From contig NZ_JANCLX010000004.1 of assembly GCF_024295805.1 (NCBI RefSeq), positions 169,017 to 233,016 on the forward strand: a DNA stretch of 64,000 nucleotides, written 5' to 3'. The notes beneath the pieces were generated by a model. That model was given only the letters and a program-made list of their open reading frames with translations. It was not told where the DNA came from and made no database searches. Shown one piece after another: positions 8,646 through 17,732 of this stretch. Numbering within the stretch: the first letter of the stretch is position 1; each line of letters opens with the position of its first letter. Made by a program: the position numbers and the translations under genes. The stretch comes from Streptomyces cucumeris. GTDB lineage: Bacteria; Actinomycetota; Actinomycetes; Streptomycetales; Streptomycetaceae.

Positions 8646-10438
8646 GGCTGGGACTCCGTCTCGGTTCGAGGGGTGGGTGGGGCGGTCGCGGGGCGGACGG
8701 TCGGGGGGAACGCGGCGGAGTCCGTGGTCCGGACGTCGAGGGAGCCACCGGGCCGCAGGGTGACCAGGAGGTGGCGGCGCCAGGCCGCGTCGTCCCGCTC
8801 GGGGCGGTCCTCACGCCAGTGGCAGCCGCGGGTCTCCTCCCGGCGCAGCGCGGCGGCGACCAGCACCCGGGCGACCAGCAGGAGGTTGGTGGCCTCCCAG
8901 GTCTCGACGGCGGGCTCGGCCGTCTTGCCGTCGCGCCGCAGCTCGTCCGCTGCCTCGTCGCGGACCCGGTCCAGCCGCTCGGCGGCGCGGGCCAGGCTCT
9001 CGGCGGAACGGAGCACCCCGGCTCCGGTGGTCATGATCCGCTGGATCGCGTACCGGGCCTCGGAGGCCAGCAGCGGCGAGGTGGTGTCCGCGGCGGGCAG
9101 CGCGGAGGTGTGCGGTCCGGACACCTCCGGTCCGGGCGGCGCGGCCAGTGCGGCGGTGATGTCCTCGGCGATGCGCTCGGCGAAGACCAGGCCCTCCAGC
9201 AGGGAGTTGGAGGCCAGCCGGTTGGCGCCGTGCACCCCGGTGCAGGCGACCTCACCGCAGGCGTACAGCCCGTCGACCGAGGTGCGCCCGCGCACATCGG
9301 TACGGACGCCGCCGCTCGCGTAGTGCGCGGCCGGGGCGACCGGGATGGGCTCGGTAACCGGGTCGATGCCATGCGCCCGGCAGGCGGCGAGGATGGTCGG
9401 GAAGCGCTGCTCCCACATCCGCGCGCCGAAGTGCCGGGCGTCCAGGTACATATGCTCGGTGCCCTGTTCGAGCATGCGCTGTGTGATGCCCTTGGCCACG
9501 ATGTCGCGCGGGGCCAGCTCGGCCAGTTCATGCTGACCGATCATGAAGCGCACCCCGTCGGCGTCGACGATATGTGCGCCCTCACCGCGCACCGCCTCGG
9601 AGACCAGCGGCTGCTGGCCCTCGGCCTCCGGGCCCAGCCACAGCACCGTGGGGTGGAACTGCACGAACTCCAGGTCGGAGATCTCCGCCCCGGCCCGCAG
9701 CGCGAGCGCCACACCGTCGCCGGTGGACACCGCGGGGTTGGTGGTGGCGGAGAAGACCTGGCCCATACCGCCGGTCGCGAGGACGACCGCGGCCGCGCGC
9801 ACCGCGCCCACCCCGTCCCGCTGGCCCTCGCCCATGACATGCAGGGTGACGCCCGAGGCGCGGCCGTGCGCGTCCTTCAGCAGATCCAGCACCAGGGCGT
9901 TCTCGACGGTGTCGATCCCGGCCGCACGCACCGCTTCGACCAGGGCGCGGGAGATCTCGGCGCCGGTGGCGTCACCGCCCGCGTGGGCGATCCGGCGGCG
10001 GTGGTGGCCGCCCTCACGGGCCAGCAGGATCTCGCCGGTGTCCTCGTCGGCGTCGAAGCGGGCGCCGCTGGCGATCAGACGGCGCACCGCGTCCGGACCC
10101 TCGGTGACCAGCGTCCGGACCGCCTGTTCGTCGCAGAGCCCGGCGCCCGCGACAAGGGTGTCGTCCAGATGCTGCTCGGGGGTGTCGCCCTCGCCGAACG
10201 CGGCGGCTATGCCGCCCTGGGCCCAGCGGGTGGAACCGTCGTCCAGCCGGGCCTTGGTGACCACGGTGACCTTCGCCCCGGCGGCGGCGCAGCGCAGCGC
10301 GACGGTCAGCCCCGCGACCCCGGAGCCGACCACGACCACATCGGCCTCGGTGGCCCAGCCGGGGGCGGGGGCGCGCAGCGCGCCGACGGACACCGGGGCG
10401 GGCGTCCCGGGGGTCCGTCCTATGGCGCCGGCCGTCAT
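8642..10438 (-). CDS. nadB: L-aspartate oxidase
   Basis: FAD enzyme oxidising L-aspartate to iminoaspartate for quinolinate synthesis. The Rossmann FAD motif VVVVGSGVAGLTVALRCAAAGAKVTVV is near residue 33, the STRWAQGGIAAAF flavin loop near 68, and the conserved HPTVLW, ARDIVAKGI-like (PRDIVAKGI) and CGEVACTGVHGANRLASNSLLEGLVF segments follow; the C-terminus is the helical fumarate-reductase-type domain. I chose an ATG preceded by GGAG 7 nt upstream, giving 598 residues, close to the family length; the frame is open for 40 more codons up to 10558. It lies 136 bp after panC. The quinolinate synthase gene nadA is not in this window. Confidence 0.93.
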   Translation of the reverse strand: MTAGAIGRTPGTPAPVSVGALRAPAPGWATEADVVVVGSGVAGLTVALRCAAAGAKVTVVTKARLDDGSTRWAQGGIAAAFGEGDTPEQHLDDTLVAGAGLCDEQAVRTLVTEGPDAVRRLIASGARFDADEDTGEILLAREGGHHRRRIAHAGGDATGAEISRALVEAVRAAGIDTVENALVLDLLKDAHGRASGVTLHVMGEGQRDGVGAVRAAAVVLATGGMGQVFSATTNPAVSTGDGVALALRAGAEISDLEFVQFHPTVLWLGPEAEGQQPLVSEAVRGEGAHIVDADGVRFMIGQHELAELAPRDIVAKGITQRMLEQGTEHMYLDARHFGARMWEQRFPTILAACRAHGIDPVTEPIPVAPAAHYASGGVRTDVRGRTSVDGLYACGEVACTGVHGANRLASNSLLEGLVFAERIAEDITAALAAPPGPEVSGPHTSALPAADTTSPLLASEARYAIQRIMTTGAGVLRSAESLARAAERLDRVRDEAADELRRDGKTAEPAVETWEATNLLLVARVLVAAALRREETRGCHWREDRPERDDAAWRRHLLVTLRPGGSLDVRTTDSAAFPPTVRPATAPPTPRTETESQP

Positions 10439-10574
10439 CGGGTGCTCCACGGGGCCGCGGGGGCTCCGCTCGGGCGGGCACCGAACGGGCGGGCACCGGG
10501 CGGAAGGGACGTCGGGCAGTTCATCAGGCTTGCCTCGCAGAGTCGCTTCGGTACGCATCCCCCGGGCCGCCGCC

Positions 10575-11579
10575 TCACCGGGAGGCTCCGAACCACAGGC
10601 GGATGTTGTCGATCAGACGGGTGGTGCCGACCTTGGCGGCGACGGCCAGGACCGCTTCGCCGCTGTGGTCGTCGGGGGCCTCGGAGAAGTCCACCGGGTC
10701 GATGAGCCCGACGTAGTCGAGCACGAGGGGCGGTTCGCGGCGGCTCGCCTCGTCGAGCACCGCGCGGGCCGCGGCCCGCACCGCGGCGGGCGAGGCGACC
10801 GTCGCCGGCCCGTCGGGCACGCCCTGGCGGGCGGCGGGGGTGCCGGCCGGCGCCCCGGCGTCCGCGCCGCGCCCCGCGGCCGACAGGCCCGCGTCCCGTC
10901 CGGCGAACAGCGCCCGGGACAGCGCCAGCGCGGTGCCCCGCTCGTCCCACGAGAGGTAGCGGTTGCGGCTGGAGAGGGCGAGGCCGTCGTCCTCCCGGAC
11001 GGTCGGCACACCGACCACCTCGACCGGGAAGTTCAGATCGTCCACCATCCGCCGGATCAGCGCGAGCTGCTGGGCGTCCTTCTCGCCGAAGAACGCCACG
11101 TCCGGGCGGGTGAGGTGGAGCAGCTTGGCGACGACGGTCAGCATCCCGTCGAAGTGGCCGGGGCGGGAGGCGCCCTCGAACCGCTCGCCCAGGGGTCCGG
11201 CGGCCAGCCGGATCAGCGGCTCACCGCCCGGATACACGTCCTCCGGGCGCGGGGCGAAGACGATGTCGGCGCCCGCGGCGGCCGCGACCTCCAGATCGGC
11301 GTCGAGGGTGCGCGGATAGCGGTCCAGGTCCTCGCCCGCCCCGAACTGCAGCGGGTTCACGAAGACGGTGACGGTCACCAGACCCTTGGCGCCGACCCGG
11401 GCGCGGGCGGCACGGATCAGCGAGGCGTGTCCCTCGTGCAGCGCGCCCATGGTCATCACCACGGCGGCCCGCCCCGCCACGGCGAAGTGGGCGAACGCCA
11501 CGTCGAAGTCGGCACGGCGGGTGTACAGCTCGACATCCGGCTCACCGGGTCCGGCCTTGGTCCACAGCTTCGGGCTCAT
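10575..11579 (-). CDS. panC: Pantothenate synthetase
   Basis: Ligates pantoate and beta-alanine with ATP via a pantoyl-adenylate. The 334-residue protein has the nucleotidyl-transferase HIGH-type motif [16 protein letters not shown] around 44-59, [53 protein letters not shown] and the KMSKS-like segment [16 protein letters not shown]. An alanine/glycine-rich insert of about 35 residues after the SSRNRYLS helix makes it longer than the usual 280-310. The ATG overlaps the stop of the DUF2520 gene upstream (ATGA), so the two are translationally coupled. Confidence 0.95.
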   Translation of the reverse strand: MSPKLWTKAGPGEPDVELYTRRADFDVAFAHFAVAGRAAVVMTMGALHEGHASLIRAARARVGAKGLVTVTVFVNPLQFGAGEDLDRYPRTLDADLEVAAAAGADIVFAPRPEDVYPGGEPLIRLAAGPLGERFEGASRPGHFDGMLTVVAKLLHLTRPDVAFFGEKDAQQLALIRRMVDDLNFPVEVVGVPTVREDDGLALSSRNRYLSWDERGTALALSRALFAGRDAGLSAAGRGADAGAPAGTPAARQGVPDGPATVASPAAVRAAARAVLDEASRREPPLVLDYVGLIDPVDFSEAPDDHSGEAVLAVAAKVGTTRLIDNIRLWFGASR

Positions 11580-12517
11580 GCTCCTGTCCCTCCCCGGCCG
11601 GGCCCCGGTGCGTCCGAGACGTCCGACAGAACGCCCAGCAGGTCCTCCGCCAGCTCCGGCTTCAGCAGTCCATGGGCGAGCGCGCGGTCCGCCGTCGTAC
11701 GGGCCATCGCCAGATAACCGGCGACCGCCTGCGGGGCGTGCCGCCGCAGCTCGGCGACATGGGCCGCGACCGTGCCCGCGTCACCGCGCGCGACCGGGCC
11801 GGTGAGCGCGGCGTCACCGCTGCGCAGGGTGTTGTCCAGAGCGGCGCCGAGCAGCGGGCCGAGCATCCGGTCCGGGGCGCCGACCCCCGCCCCGCGCAGC
11901 AGCTCCATGGCCTGGGCGACCAGCGTGGTGAGGTGGTTGGCCCCGATGGCCAGCGCCGCGTGGTAGAGCGGGCGGGCCTCCTCCTCGATCCACTCGGGCT
12001 CACCGCCCATCTCGATCACCAGCGCCTCGGCCGCGAGCCGCAGCTCCTCGGGCGCGGTGACGCCGAAGGAGCAGCCCGCGAGGCGCTGGACGTCCACCGA
12101 GGTGCCGGTGAAGGTCATCACCGGGTGCAGCGCGAGCGGCAGCGCACCGGCCCGCAGCGCGGGGTCCAGCACCCCGACGCCGTACCGCCCCGAGGTGTGC
12201 ACCAGGAGCTGGCCGGGGCGCACCGCGCCGGTCTCGGCCAGCCCGGCGACCAGCTCGGGCAGGGCGTCGTCGGGGACGGTGAGCAGCACCAGCTCGGCCC
12301 GCGCCAGCACCTCGGCGGGCGGGACGACGGGGACTGAGGGAAGCAGCTCGGCGGCCCGGCGCACGGAGGCGTCGGAGACCCCGGAGGCGGCCACGGGGCG
12401 GTGCCCGGCCAGGCGCAGCGAGGCGGCGAGGGCCGGACCGACACGGCCCGCGCCGACGACCCCTACGGTGAGCCTCGCGGGGCGGTCCTGCGGCTCGGGA
12501 AGTGGATGTGCGTTCAC
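11576..12517 (-). CDS. Rossmann-fold/DUF2520 protein, candidate ketopantoate reductase
   Basis: A 313-residue NAD(P)-binding protein: Rossmann loop [17 protein letters not shown] at 17-33, then [14 protein letters not shown], the HTSGRYG segment, and a helical C-terminal DUF2520 domain ([24 protein letters not shown] and onward). This architecture is that of the P5C/ketopantoate-reductase superfamily. It is the first gene of the operon and is translationally coupled to panC. No panE is visible in the window, so it may supply pantoate for PanC; that is inference from context. The GTG start gives [10 protein letters not shown]; the open frame continues upstream only as an antisense shadow of the aldolase gene. 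Confidence 0.85.
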   Translation of the reverse strand: MNAHPLPEPQDRPARLTVGVVGAGRVGPALAASLRLAGHRPVAASGVSDASVRRAAELLPSVPVVPPAEVLARAELVLLTVPDDALPELVAGLAETGAVRPGQLLVHTSGRYGVGVLDPALRAGALPLALHPVMTFTGTSVDVQRLAGCSFGVTAPEELRLAAEALVIEMGGEPEWIEEEARPLYHAALAIGANHLTTLVAQAMELLRGAGVGAPDRMLGPLLGAALDNTLRSGDAALTGPVARGDAGTVAAHVAELRRHAPQAVAGYLAMARTTADRALAHGLLKPELAEDLLGVLSDVSDAPGPGRGGTGA

Positions 12518-12664
12518 GCGACAGCGGCCTTCCGTTCCAGTCCTCAGGGGGTACCGGACGTTTCCCCGCCATGCTACGCGAGTGCCCCGGGGAGGCCCGG
12601 CCCCGTCCCCAGCCCTGTGGAAAACGTATGGTCCGGCCCGCTCGGCGTACGCCATCATCGGCCC

Positions 12665-13873
12665 ATGGCGGACAGCGGCGGTACGGACGGTCTGATCAGC
12701 GCGGAGCACGAACGGGACGAAGAGGCCGCGAGAGCCGCGCGGGACCGCAGGCTCGCGGCCTGGCGCGGCTCCGAGCGGACCCTCGCCCGCGGGGCGGCGC
12801 AGGGCCGGATCGGGGAGCGGCTGGCCCGGCTGGCGGCCGCGCCCCCGGCCGGATACGACCCGGACGCCGGGGTGGACCTGTACGGCGACGGCGTCGTGGA
12901 GGAGCTGGAGCGGCGGGTCGCCGGACTGCTCGGCACCGAGTCCGCGGCGTTTTTCCCCACCGGCACCATGGCCCAGCAGATCGCGCTGCGCTGCTGGGCG
13001 GGGCGCACCGGCAACCCCCTGGTGGCGCTGCATCCGCTGGCCCATCTGGAGATGCACGAACGAGACGCCTACCGGACGGTGAGCGGACTGCGCTCGGTCC
13101 GTACTACGGACCGGCCGCGGCTGCCCACCGCGGAGGAGATCCGCGACCTCGACGAGCCCTTCGGCACCCTCGCCCTCGAACTGCCGCTGCGCGACGCGGG
13201 CTTCGTACTGCCCCGGTGGGACGAGCTGGTGGCGGTGGTGGAGGCCGCCCGGGAGCGGGACGCGGTGGTCCACTTCGACGGGGCCCGGCTGTGGGAGTCC
13301 ACCGTCCACTTCGGCCGCTCCCTGCCGGAGATCGCGGCCCTGGCGGACTCGGTGTACGTGTCCTTCTACAAGTCGCTGGAGGGGCTCTCGGGGGCCGCGC
13401 TGGCCGGGCCGGAGAGCCTGGTCGCGGAGGCGAAGGCATGGCGGCACCGGTACGGCGGCACGCTGTTCCAGCAGTGGCCCGCCGCGCTCAGCGCCCTGGC
13501 CGGGCTGGACCGCGAACTGCCCCGGCTGCCCTCGTACGTGGCACATGCGCGGATCGTGGCGGGGGCGCTGCGGGAGGCGTTCGCGGCGGCCAGTGTGGGG
13601 TGGTCGCGGGTCCACCCCGAGGTGCCGCACACCCACCAGTTCCAGGTGTGGCTGCCGTATCCGGCGCGGACGCTGGACGAGGCGGGGGTACGGCTGGCCG
13701 AGGAGACCCGGACCACGCTGTTCCACCGCTGGCACGAGTCGGGGCCGCCCGGACTCGCCGTGACGGAGGTGACGGTGGCCTCACCCGCACTGGACTGGAC
13801 GGCCGACGACGTCATGGCCGCGGCCGCCACCTTCCTGGACCGGGTCCGGGAGATCGCCGCGGCGGACGGCTGA
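12665..13873 (+). CDS. Threonine aldolase / beta-eliminating lyase family PLP enzyme
   Basis: Fold-type I PLP enzyme of 402 residues. Motifs: FFPTGTMAQQIALRCW (97-111, phosphate-binding loop), the aspartate that contacts the pyridine nitrogen in VHFDGARLW (D205), and the Schiff-base lysine in SFYKSLEGLSG (K236). Threonine aldolases cleave threonine or allo-threonine to glycine and acetaldehyde, but the first 60 residues and the WLPYPARTLDEAG region differ from classical LtaE, so the substrate is uncertain. The ATG has no clear ribosome site. It is divergent from the DUF2520-panC operon and its 3' end overlaps the convergent small gene at 13781. Confidence 0.85.
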   Translation: MADSGGTDGLISAEHERDEEAARAARDRRLAAWRGSERTLARGAAQGRIGERLARLAAAPPAGYDPDAGVDLYGDGVVEELERRVAGLLGTESAAFFPTGTMAQQIALRCWAGRTGNPLVALHPLAHLEMHERDAYRTVSGLRSVRTTDRPRLPTAEEIRDLDEPFGTLALELPLRDAGFVLPRWDELVAVVEAARERDAVVHFDGARLWESTVHFGRSLPEIAALADSVYVSFYKSLEGLSGAALAGPESLVAEAKAWRHRYGGTLFQQWPAALSALAGLDRELPRLPSYVAHARIVAGALREAFAAASVGWSRVHPEVPHTHQFQVWLPYPARTLDEAGVRLAEETRTTLFHRWHESGPPGLAVTEVTVASPALDWTADDVMAAAATFLDRVREIAAADG

Positions 13874-14065
13874 GCCACGGCGGCGCAGCAGCCCGGCCAG
13901 CCGTTCCCGGAGGCCCGCCGACGGCCGCGCCGCGGGGCGGGCCGCGCGGTACTCGCGCAGCTCCCGCAGGGTGCGCCAGTCCTCACGGCCCGGTGCGGGC
14001 GGGGCCGGTTCGCCGCGCCGGGCGGCCCGGTAGAGATCGAGTGCGTACTGCTGGGTGATGGTCAT
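13781..14065 (-). CDS. Small conserved hypothetical protein
   Basis: A 94-residue protein whose N-terminal half (MTITQQYALDLYRAARRGEPAPPAPG, then DWRTLRELREYRAA) resembles a small Streptomyces family that I recognise only by that start. It is rich in arginine, with two short helices predicted and no membrane segment. The final 30 residues lie antisense inside the last 93 bp of the aldolase gene and are probably read-through of a GC-rich frame rather than conserved sequence. Function unknown. Confidence 0.5.
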   Translation of the reverse strand: MTITQQYALDLYRAARRGEPAPPAPGREDWRTLRELREYRAARPAARPSAGLRERLAGLLRRRGSAVRRGDLPDPVQEGGGRGHDVVGRPVQCG

Positions 14066-14163
14066 GACCCGAGACTCCGCCCGGCCGGGGCGCCCGGTCA
14101 CGCCGATTGACCATCGCCGTCAATCGTGGCCGTGACCGGCCGGAACTCCCGCACCATGGGGCC

Positions 14164-15246
14164 ATGGCCAACGTCATCGACATCGCCGGACTGCCGCCCG
14201 AGCGCATCGTCTTCAGCCCGTCCCCGCTCGCCGAGCTGGGCGCCGCGCTCCATGTGCTCTCCGAACCCGGCCACCACCCGGGGCTGCACGGCTGGGCCAC
14301 CGCGACGGCGTCGGGGCTGAAGCCGGATCTCGCGGACCGGCTCCACGAAGCGGATTTCCTGTGGCGTTCGGCCCGTTGCGACCTGCTGCTCCCGGCCCGC
14401 CCCGGGGCCACGCTCACCGAGGAACTGGACGCGCTGGACCGGGTCGACGACGAGACGTTCATGACGGCGGCCTTCGAGATCAGCTGCTCCGCGTCGTACA
14501 CCCGGTGCAGGACCTCCCCGCTGGCCGATGCGGACGCGCGGGCCCGGGTCCGGGAGATGGCGGCGGCCCGCGGCCCCCGTCAGGCGGCGTTCACGGACCG
14601 CATGCTGAACGACCCGGACGGGCTGCGGGTGTGGCTGCGGCGGCTGCTGGAGGACTGCGAGCAGGCGTTCTTCGCCGACACCTGGCAGCGGACGCGGTTC
14701 CAACTGGCCGCCGACGCCCGCCACAAGGCGGAGCTGCTCCAGCGCAAGGGGCTCGCGGAAGCGCTGACCGCGGCGTCCCCCGCGCTGTCGCTGTCCGAGG
14801 GCGGCGACCGCATCCTGGTGGACAAACTGGCCGCGGGGCGGGCGACGGCCTCGGGCCACGGCCTCACCCTGATCCCGACCGCCTTCGGCTGGCCGCATCT
14901 GCTCGTGGTGCACGCGCCCGGCTGGCGGCCGGTGATCCAGTACCCGGTCGCCGTGCCCGAACTCCCGGCGCCCGCCGCCCTGGAGCTCGTCCAGCACCGT
15001 CTGGAGGCCCTGTCCCACCCGATGCGGATGCGGCTGTGCCGCACCCTGGCCCGCGGCCCGCACACCACGGGTGAGCTGTCCGAGGCGTACGGCATCACGC
15101 CCCCGGAGGTCTCGCGCCACATCACGGTCCTCAAGAAGGCGGGCCTGCTGACCACCCGCCGCCGCGGTCGCTACGTCCTCCACCAGCTCGACCTGACGGC
15201 GGTGGCCCGCCTGGGCACGGATTTCCTGGAGACGGTCCTCCGCTGA
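14164..15246 (+). CDS. DUF5937 / ArsR-type winged-helix transcription factor
   Basis: A 360-residue regulator. Residues 1-250 form a Streptomyces-type DUF5937 sensor region (IDIAGLPPERIVFSPSPLAELGAALHVLSEPGHHPGLHGW), and residues about 275-350 are an ArsR-like winged helix: RLEALSHPMRMRLCRTLARGPHTTGELSEAYGITPPEVSRHITVLKKAGLLTTRRRGRYVLH. No metal-binding cysteine motif is seen in the recognition helix. The ATG at 14164 gives the family start MANVIDI; the frame is open 19 codons further. It is divergent from the small gene at 13781 with 98 bp between them. Ligand and targets are unknown. Confidence 0.85.
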   Translation: MANVIDIAGLPPERIVFSPSPLAELGAALHVLSEPGHHPGLHGWATATASGLKPDLADRLHEADFLWRSARCDLLLPARPGATLTEELDALDRVDDETFMTAAFEISCSASYTRCRTSPLADADARARVREMAAARGPRQAAFTDRMLNDPDGLRVWLRRLLEDCEQAFFADTWQRTRFQLAADARHKAELLQRKGLAEALTAASPALSLSEGGDRILVDKLAAGRATASGHGLTLIPTAFGWPHLLVVHAPGWRPVIQYPVAVPELPAPAALELVQHRLEALSHPMRMRLCRTLARGPHTTGELSEAYGITPPEVSRHITVLKKAGLLTTRRRGRYVLHQLDLTAVARLGTDFLETVLR

Positions 15247-15435
15247 GGCCCACCGGTGAACCCGGCGGGAACCCCCGCACCCCGGGCGGCGCACCGGCCC
15301 CAGGCAACCCGGCAGCCCGGACTCACGGCGTCCGCGTACCCGCCGTGACGACGCGAGGCGCCGGGCGAGGGGTTTGCCCGACGCACCCGGCCGGTGCCCA
15401 GCCCGGCGGCGCCCCGGCAGCTTGCCGGTTCGGGG

Positions 15436-16416
15436 TCAGTCGCCCGCCACGCGGAGGAGGAGCTTGCCGGTGGTGGTGCGGGTTTCGATCAGGCGGTGGG
15501 CCTCGGCCGCTTCGGCGAGGGGGAACTCGGCCGTGACGGGGAGTTCCACCGCGCCCTCGGCGACCGGCCGGAAGGCCCGTTCGGCCAGCGGGCGCAGGGC
15601 CCGCGGGTTCTCCGCGGCGAGGTTGATGATGGAGAAGCCGGAGACCGTACGGGCGCCCGAGTACAGCTCGCCCGGACCGGCCTGCCAGGGCTCCTCGCCG
15701 CTCGCGTTGCCGAACGAGACGAGACGCCCGAAGACGGCGAGCGAGTCCAGGGTGCGGCGGAGGGTCTCGCCGCCGACCGGGTCGAGCGCGAGGTCCACCC
15801 CGCGCCCGCCGGTGGCCGCGCGGAGCTCCTCGGGGAAGCCGTCGCCGATGAACACCTCGTCGTAGCCGTACTTCAGCGCCTCCTCGGCCTTCTCCGGGCG
15901 GGAGACCACGCCGTAGATCCTCCCGGCCCCGGCCAGCCGGGCCATCTGTCCGGCCACCGTGCCGACGCCGCCCGCCGCGCCCTGGACGAGCACGGTCTCG
16001 CCCTCGCGGAACCGCCCCACCTCGTGCAGCAGGGCCTGGACGGTGGGCAGCACGGTCGGGAGGGTGGCCGCGGTGCGCAGCGAGACGCCGTCGGGCACGG
16101 GGAAGACGGTCTCCGCGGGCACGGCCACGACCTCGGCGTACGCCCCCGCCGTCATGAACGCGGTGACCTCCTGGCCGACCCGCAGCCCGGTGACGCCCTC
16201 CCCCAGCGCGCGGATCCGGCCGGACGCCTCAAGCCCCGGGGTGAACGGGAAGCCGGAGACGCGGTAGCCGACGGAACGGGCCTTGAGATCCGCGAAGTTG
16301 ACGCCCGCGTAGGCGACGTCGAGGGTCACCTCGCCGGGCGCGGGCACGGGCTCCGCCACCTCGGTCAGACGCAGGACCTCGGGCCCGCCCAGCTCCTCCA
16401 GAACCACCGCACGCAT
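15436..16416 (-). CDS. Zinc-type alcohol dehydrogenase-like quinone oxidoreductase
   Basis: A 326-residue MDR-superfamily NADPH:quinone reductase. The GroES-like domain (1-125) begins MRAVVLEELGGPEVLRL and has GVNFADLKARSVGY, and the Rossmann domain has VLVQGAAGGVGTVAGQMARLAGA near 145-167. The structural zinc cysteines of true alcohol dehydrogenases are absent, as in the QOR branch. C-terminal PLAEAAEAHRLIETRTTTGKLLLRV is typical of the family. It is divergent from an ArsR-type repressor with a palindrome between them, so it is probably induced by an electrophile or quinone through that repressor. Confidence 0.9.
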   Translation of the reverse strand: MRAVVLEELGGPEVLRLTEVAEPVPAPGEVTLDVAYAGVNFADLKARSVGYRVSGFPFTPGLEASGRIRALGEGVTGLRVGQEVTAFMTAGAYAEVVAVPAETVFPVPDGVSLRTAATLPTVLPTVQALLHEVGRFREGETVLVQGAAGGVGTVAGQMARLAGAGRIYGVVSRPEKAEEALKYGYDEVFIGDGFPEELRAATGGRGVDLALDPVGGETLRRTLDSLAVFGRLVSFGNASGEEPWQAGPGELYSGARTVSGFSIINLAAENPRALRPLAERAFRPVAEGAVELPVTAEFPLAEAAEAHRLIETRTTTGKLLLRVAGD

Positions 16417-16436
16417 GCCGGACTCCTCCGCCTAGA

Positions 16437-16458
16437 CTGTTCAATCAATAGCGAACAG
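16437..16458. promoter_or_regulatory. Inverted repeat between QOR and ArsR genes
   Basis: CTGTTC-N10-GAACAG, a perfect 6-bp inverted repeat with an AT-rich spacer, lies 20 bp upstream of the oxidoreductase start and 83 bp upstream of the ArsR start. Spacing and position fit a repressor operator that covers the leftward promoter. It is the only such copy I noticed here. Confidence 0.6.
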
Positions 16459-16541
16459 CCAGGAGTGTACGCATCTCATCGAACACTCGGCAAGGGCAGC
16501 TTGCAGCAGACTGCAGAACGGCACTACGGCGGAGGAGAGCG

Positions 16542-16925
16542 ATGAGCCAGCGGAGCCACCGGGCCGCGCCCGAGCACACCCACCCCGACGACGTCCCCGT
16601 ACAGACGGCCCTGGCGGCGCTCGCCGATCCGGTGCGGATCCAGCTCGTCCGCGAACTGGCCGGGGCGGCCGACTGGGAGCGCACCTGCGGCACCTTCGAC
16701 GTCCCCGTGGGCAAGGCGGCGCTCAGCCACCACTTCTCCGTGCTGCGCGCCGCCGGGCTGATCGAGCAGCGTGACGCGGGCCCCAAGCGGGTCAACCGGC
16801 TGCGGCGGCCGGAGTTCGACGAGCGCTTCCCCGGCCTGCTGGACCTGGTGCTGCGCGACGCGGGGGACGCCGGGGACGCGGAGGACGCCGGGGACAGCGG
16901 GGACGACCGGCGGCCGGGGGCCTGA
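16542..16925 (+). CDS. ArsR-family helix-turn-helix repressor
   Basis: A 127-residue winged-helix protein. Residues 18-92 hold the DNA-binding domain: VQTALAALADPVRIQLVRELA, then VGKAALSHHFSVLRAAGLIEQR as recognition helix, then the wing RDAGPKRVNRLRRPEF. There is one cysteine (ERTCGTF) and no classical ELCVC metal site, so an organic or redox signal is more likely than a metal. The C-terminal 25 residues are a GDAGDAEDAGD low-complexity tail. GGAGGAGAGCG lies just before the ATG. It is divergent from the quinone oxidoreductase, its probable target. Confidence 0.88.
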   Translation: MSQRSHRAAPEHTHPDDVPVQTALAALADPVRIQLVRELAGAADWERTCGTFDVPVGKAALSHHFSVLRAAGLIEQRDAGPKRVNRLRRPEFDERFPGLLDLVLRDAGDAGDAEDAGDSGDDRRPGA

Positions 16926-16955
16926 GCCCACCGGGCCGCCGCGCCCTCGGGCGCG

Positions 16956-17654
16956 TCAGGCGCGCGGACCGCCCGCCCGGATCAGCCCCGATTCGTACGC
17001 CATCACCACCACCTGCACCCGGTCGCGCAGCTCCAGCTTGGTCAGGATCCGGCCGACGTGCGTCTTCACGGTGGCCTCGGACAGCACCAGCCGCGCCGCG
17101 ATCTCCCCGTTCGACAGCCCCTGCGCGACCAGCATCATCACCTCGCGCTCCCGCTCGGTCAGCCGCCCCAGCTCCGGCCGCGCCGCACCGCCCGCCCCGG
17201 CGATACCGCCCCCGGTCCCCGCGCCCGGCAGCATCGGCGCGAAGCGGTCCAGCAGCCGCCGGGTGGTGCTGGGCGCCACGACGGCGTCACCGCTGTGCAC
17301 CGCGCGGATCGCCGCGAGCAGTTCGCCCGGCGGCACATCCTTGAGCATGAAGCCCCCGGCCCCCGCCTTGAGCGCCGAGAACGCGTACTCGTCGAGGTCG
17401 AAGGTGGTCAGGATGAGCACCTTCGGGGCGTCCGCGCGCTCACATATCCGCCGGGTCGCCTCCACCCCGTCCAGCTTCGGCATCCGGACGTCCATCAGGA
17501 CGACATCCACCTCGGTGGAGCGCAGTGCCTCCAGGGCCTCCACCCCGTCGCCCGCCTCGGCCACGACCTCCATGTCGGGCTGGGCCGCGAGCACCATCCG
17601 GAAGCCGGTGCGCAGCAGCACTTGGTCATCGACGAGCATGACGCGGATCGACAT
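16956..17654 (-). CDS. NarL/LuxR-type two-component response regulator
   Basis: A 232-residue response regulator. The receiver domain (1-120) has the acidic pair D9/D10 and phosphoacceptor D55 in VVLMDVRMPKLDG, with T in ILTTFD and the conserved K. A linker rich in Gly/Ala (about 145-165) leads to the LuxR-type HTH: LTEREREVMMLVAQGLSNGEIAARLVLSEATVKTHVGRILTKL. I chose the ATG with AGGGA 7 nt upstream; 18 upstream codons are open but lie outside the family. It is 78 bp downstream of the sensor kinase on the same strand. Confidence 0.93.
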   Translation of the reverse strand: MSIRVMLVDDQVLLRTGFRMVLAAQPDMEVVAEAGDGVEALEALRSTEVDVVLMDVRMPKLDGVEATRRICERADAPKVLILTTFDLDEYAFSALKAGAGGFMLKDVPPGELLAAIRAVHSGDAVVAPSTTRRLLDRFAPMLPGAGTGGGIAGAGGAARPELGRLTEREREVMMLVAQGLSNGEIAARLVLSEATVKTHVGRILTKLELRDRVQVVVMAYESGLIRAGGPRA

Positions 17655-17732
17655 CCGGTCGGTCCCTTCCCTCGGGCCTGTGACGCGGCACCGGAAGTGG
17701 TCCCGCACGGGCGAATCTATGCCGATGTGTGG

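Noticed and set aside
12518..13735. Upstream extension of the DUF2520 frame to 719 codons
   Set aside because: The extra part runs antisense through the aldolase-like gene and shows no Rossmann or other domain before the GTG at 12517.
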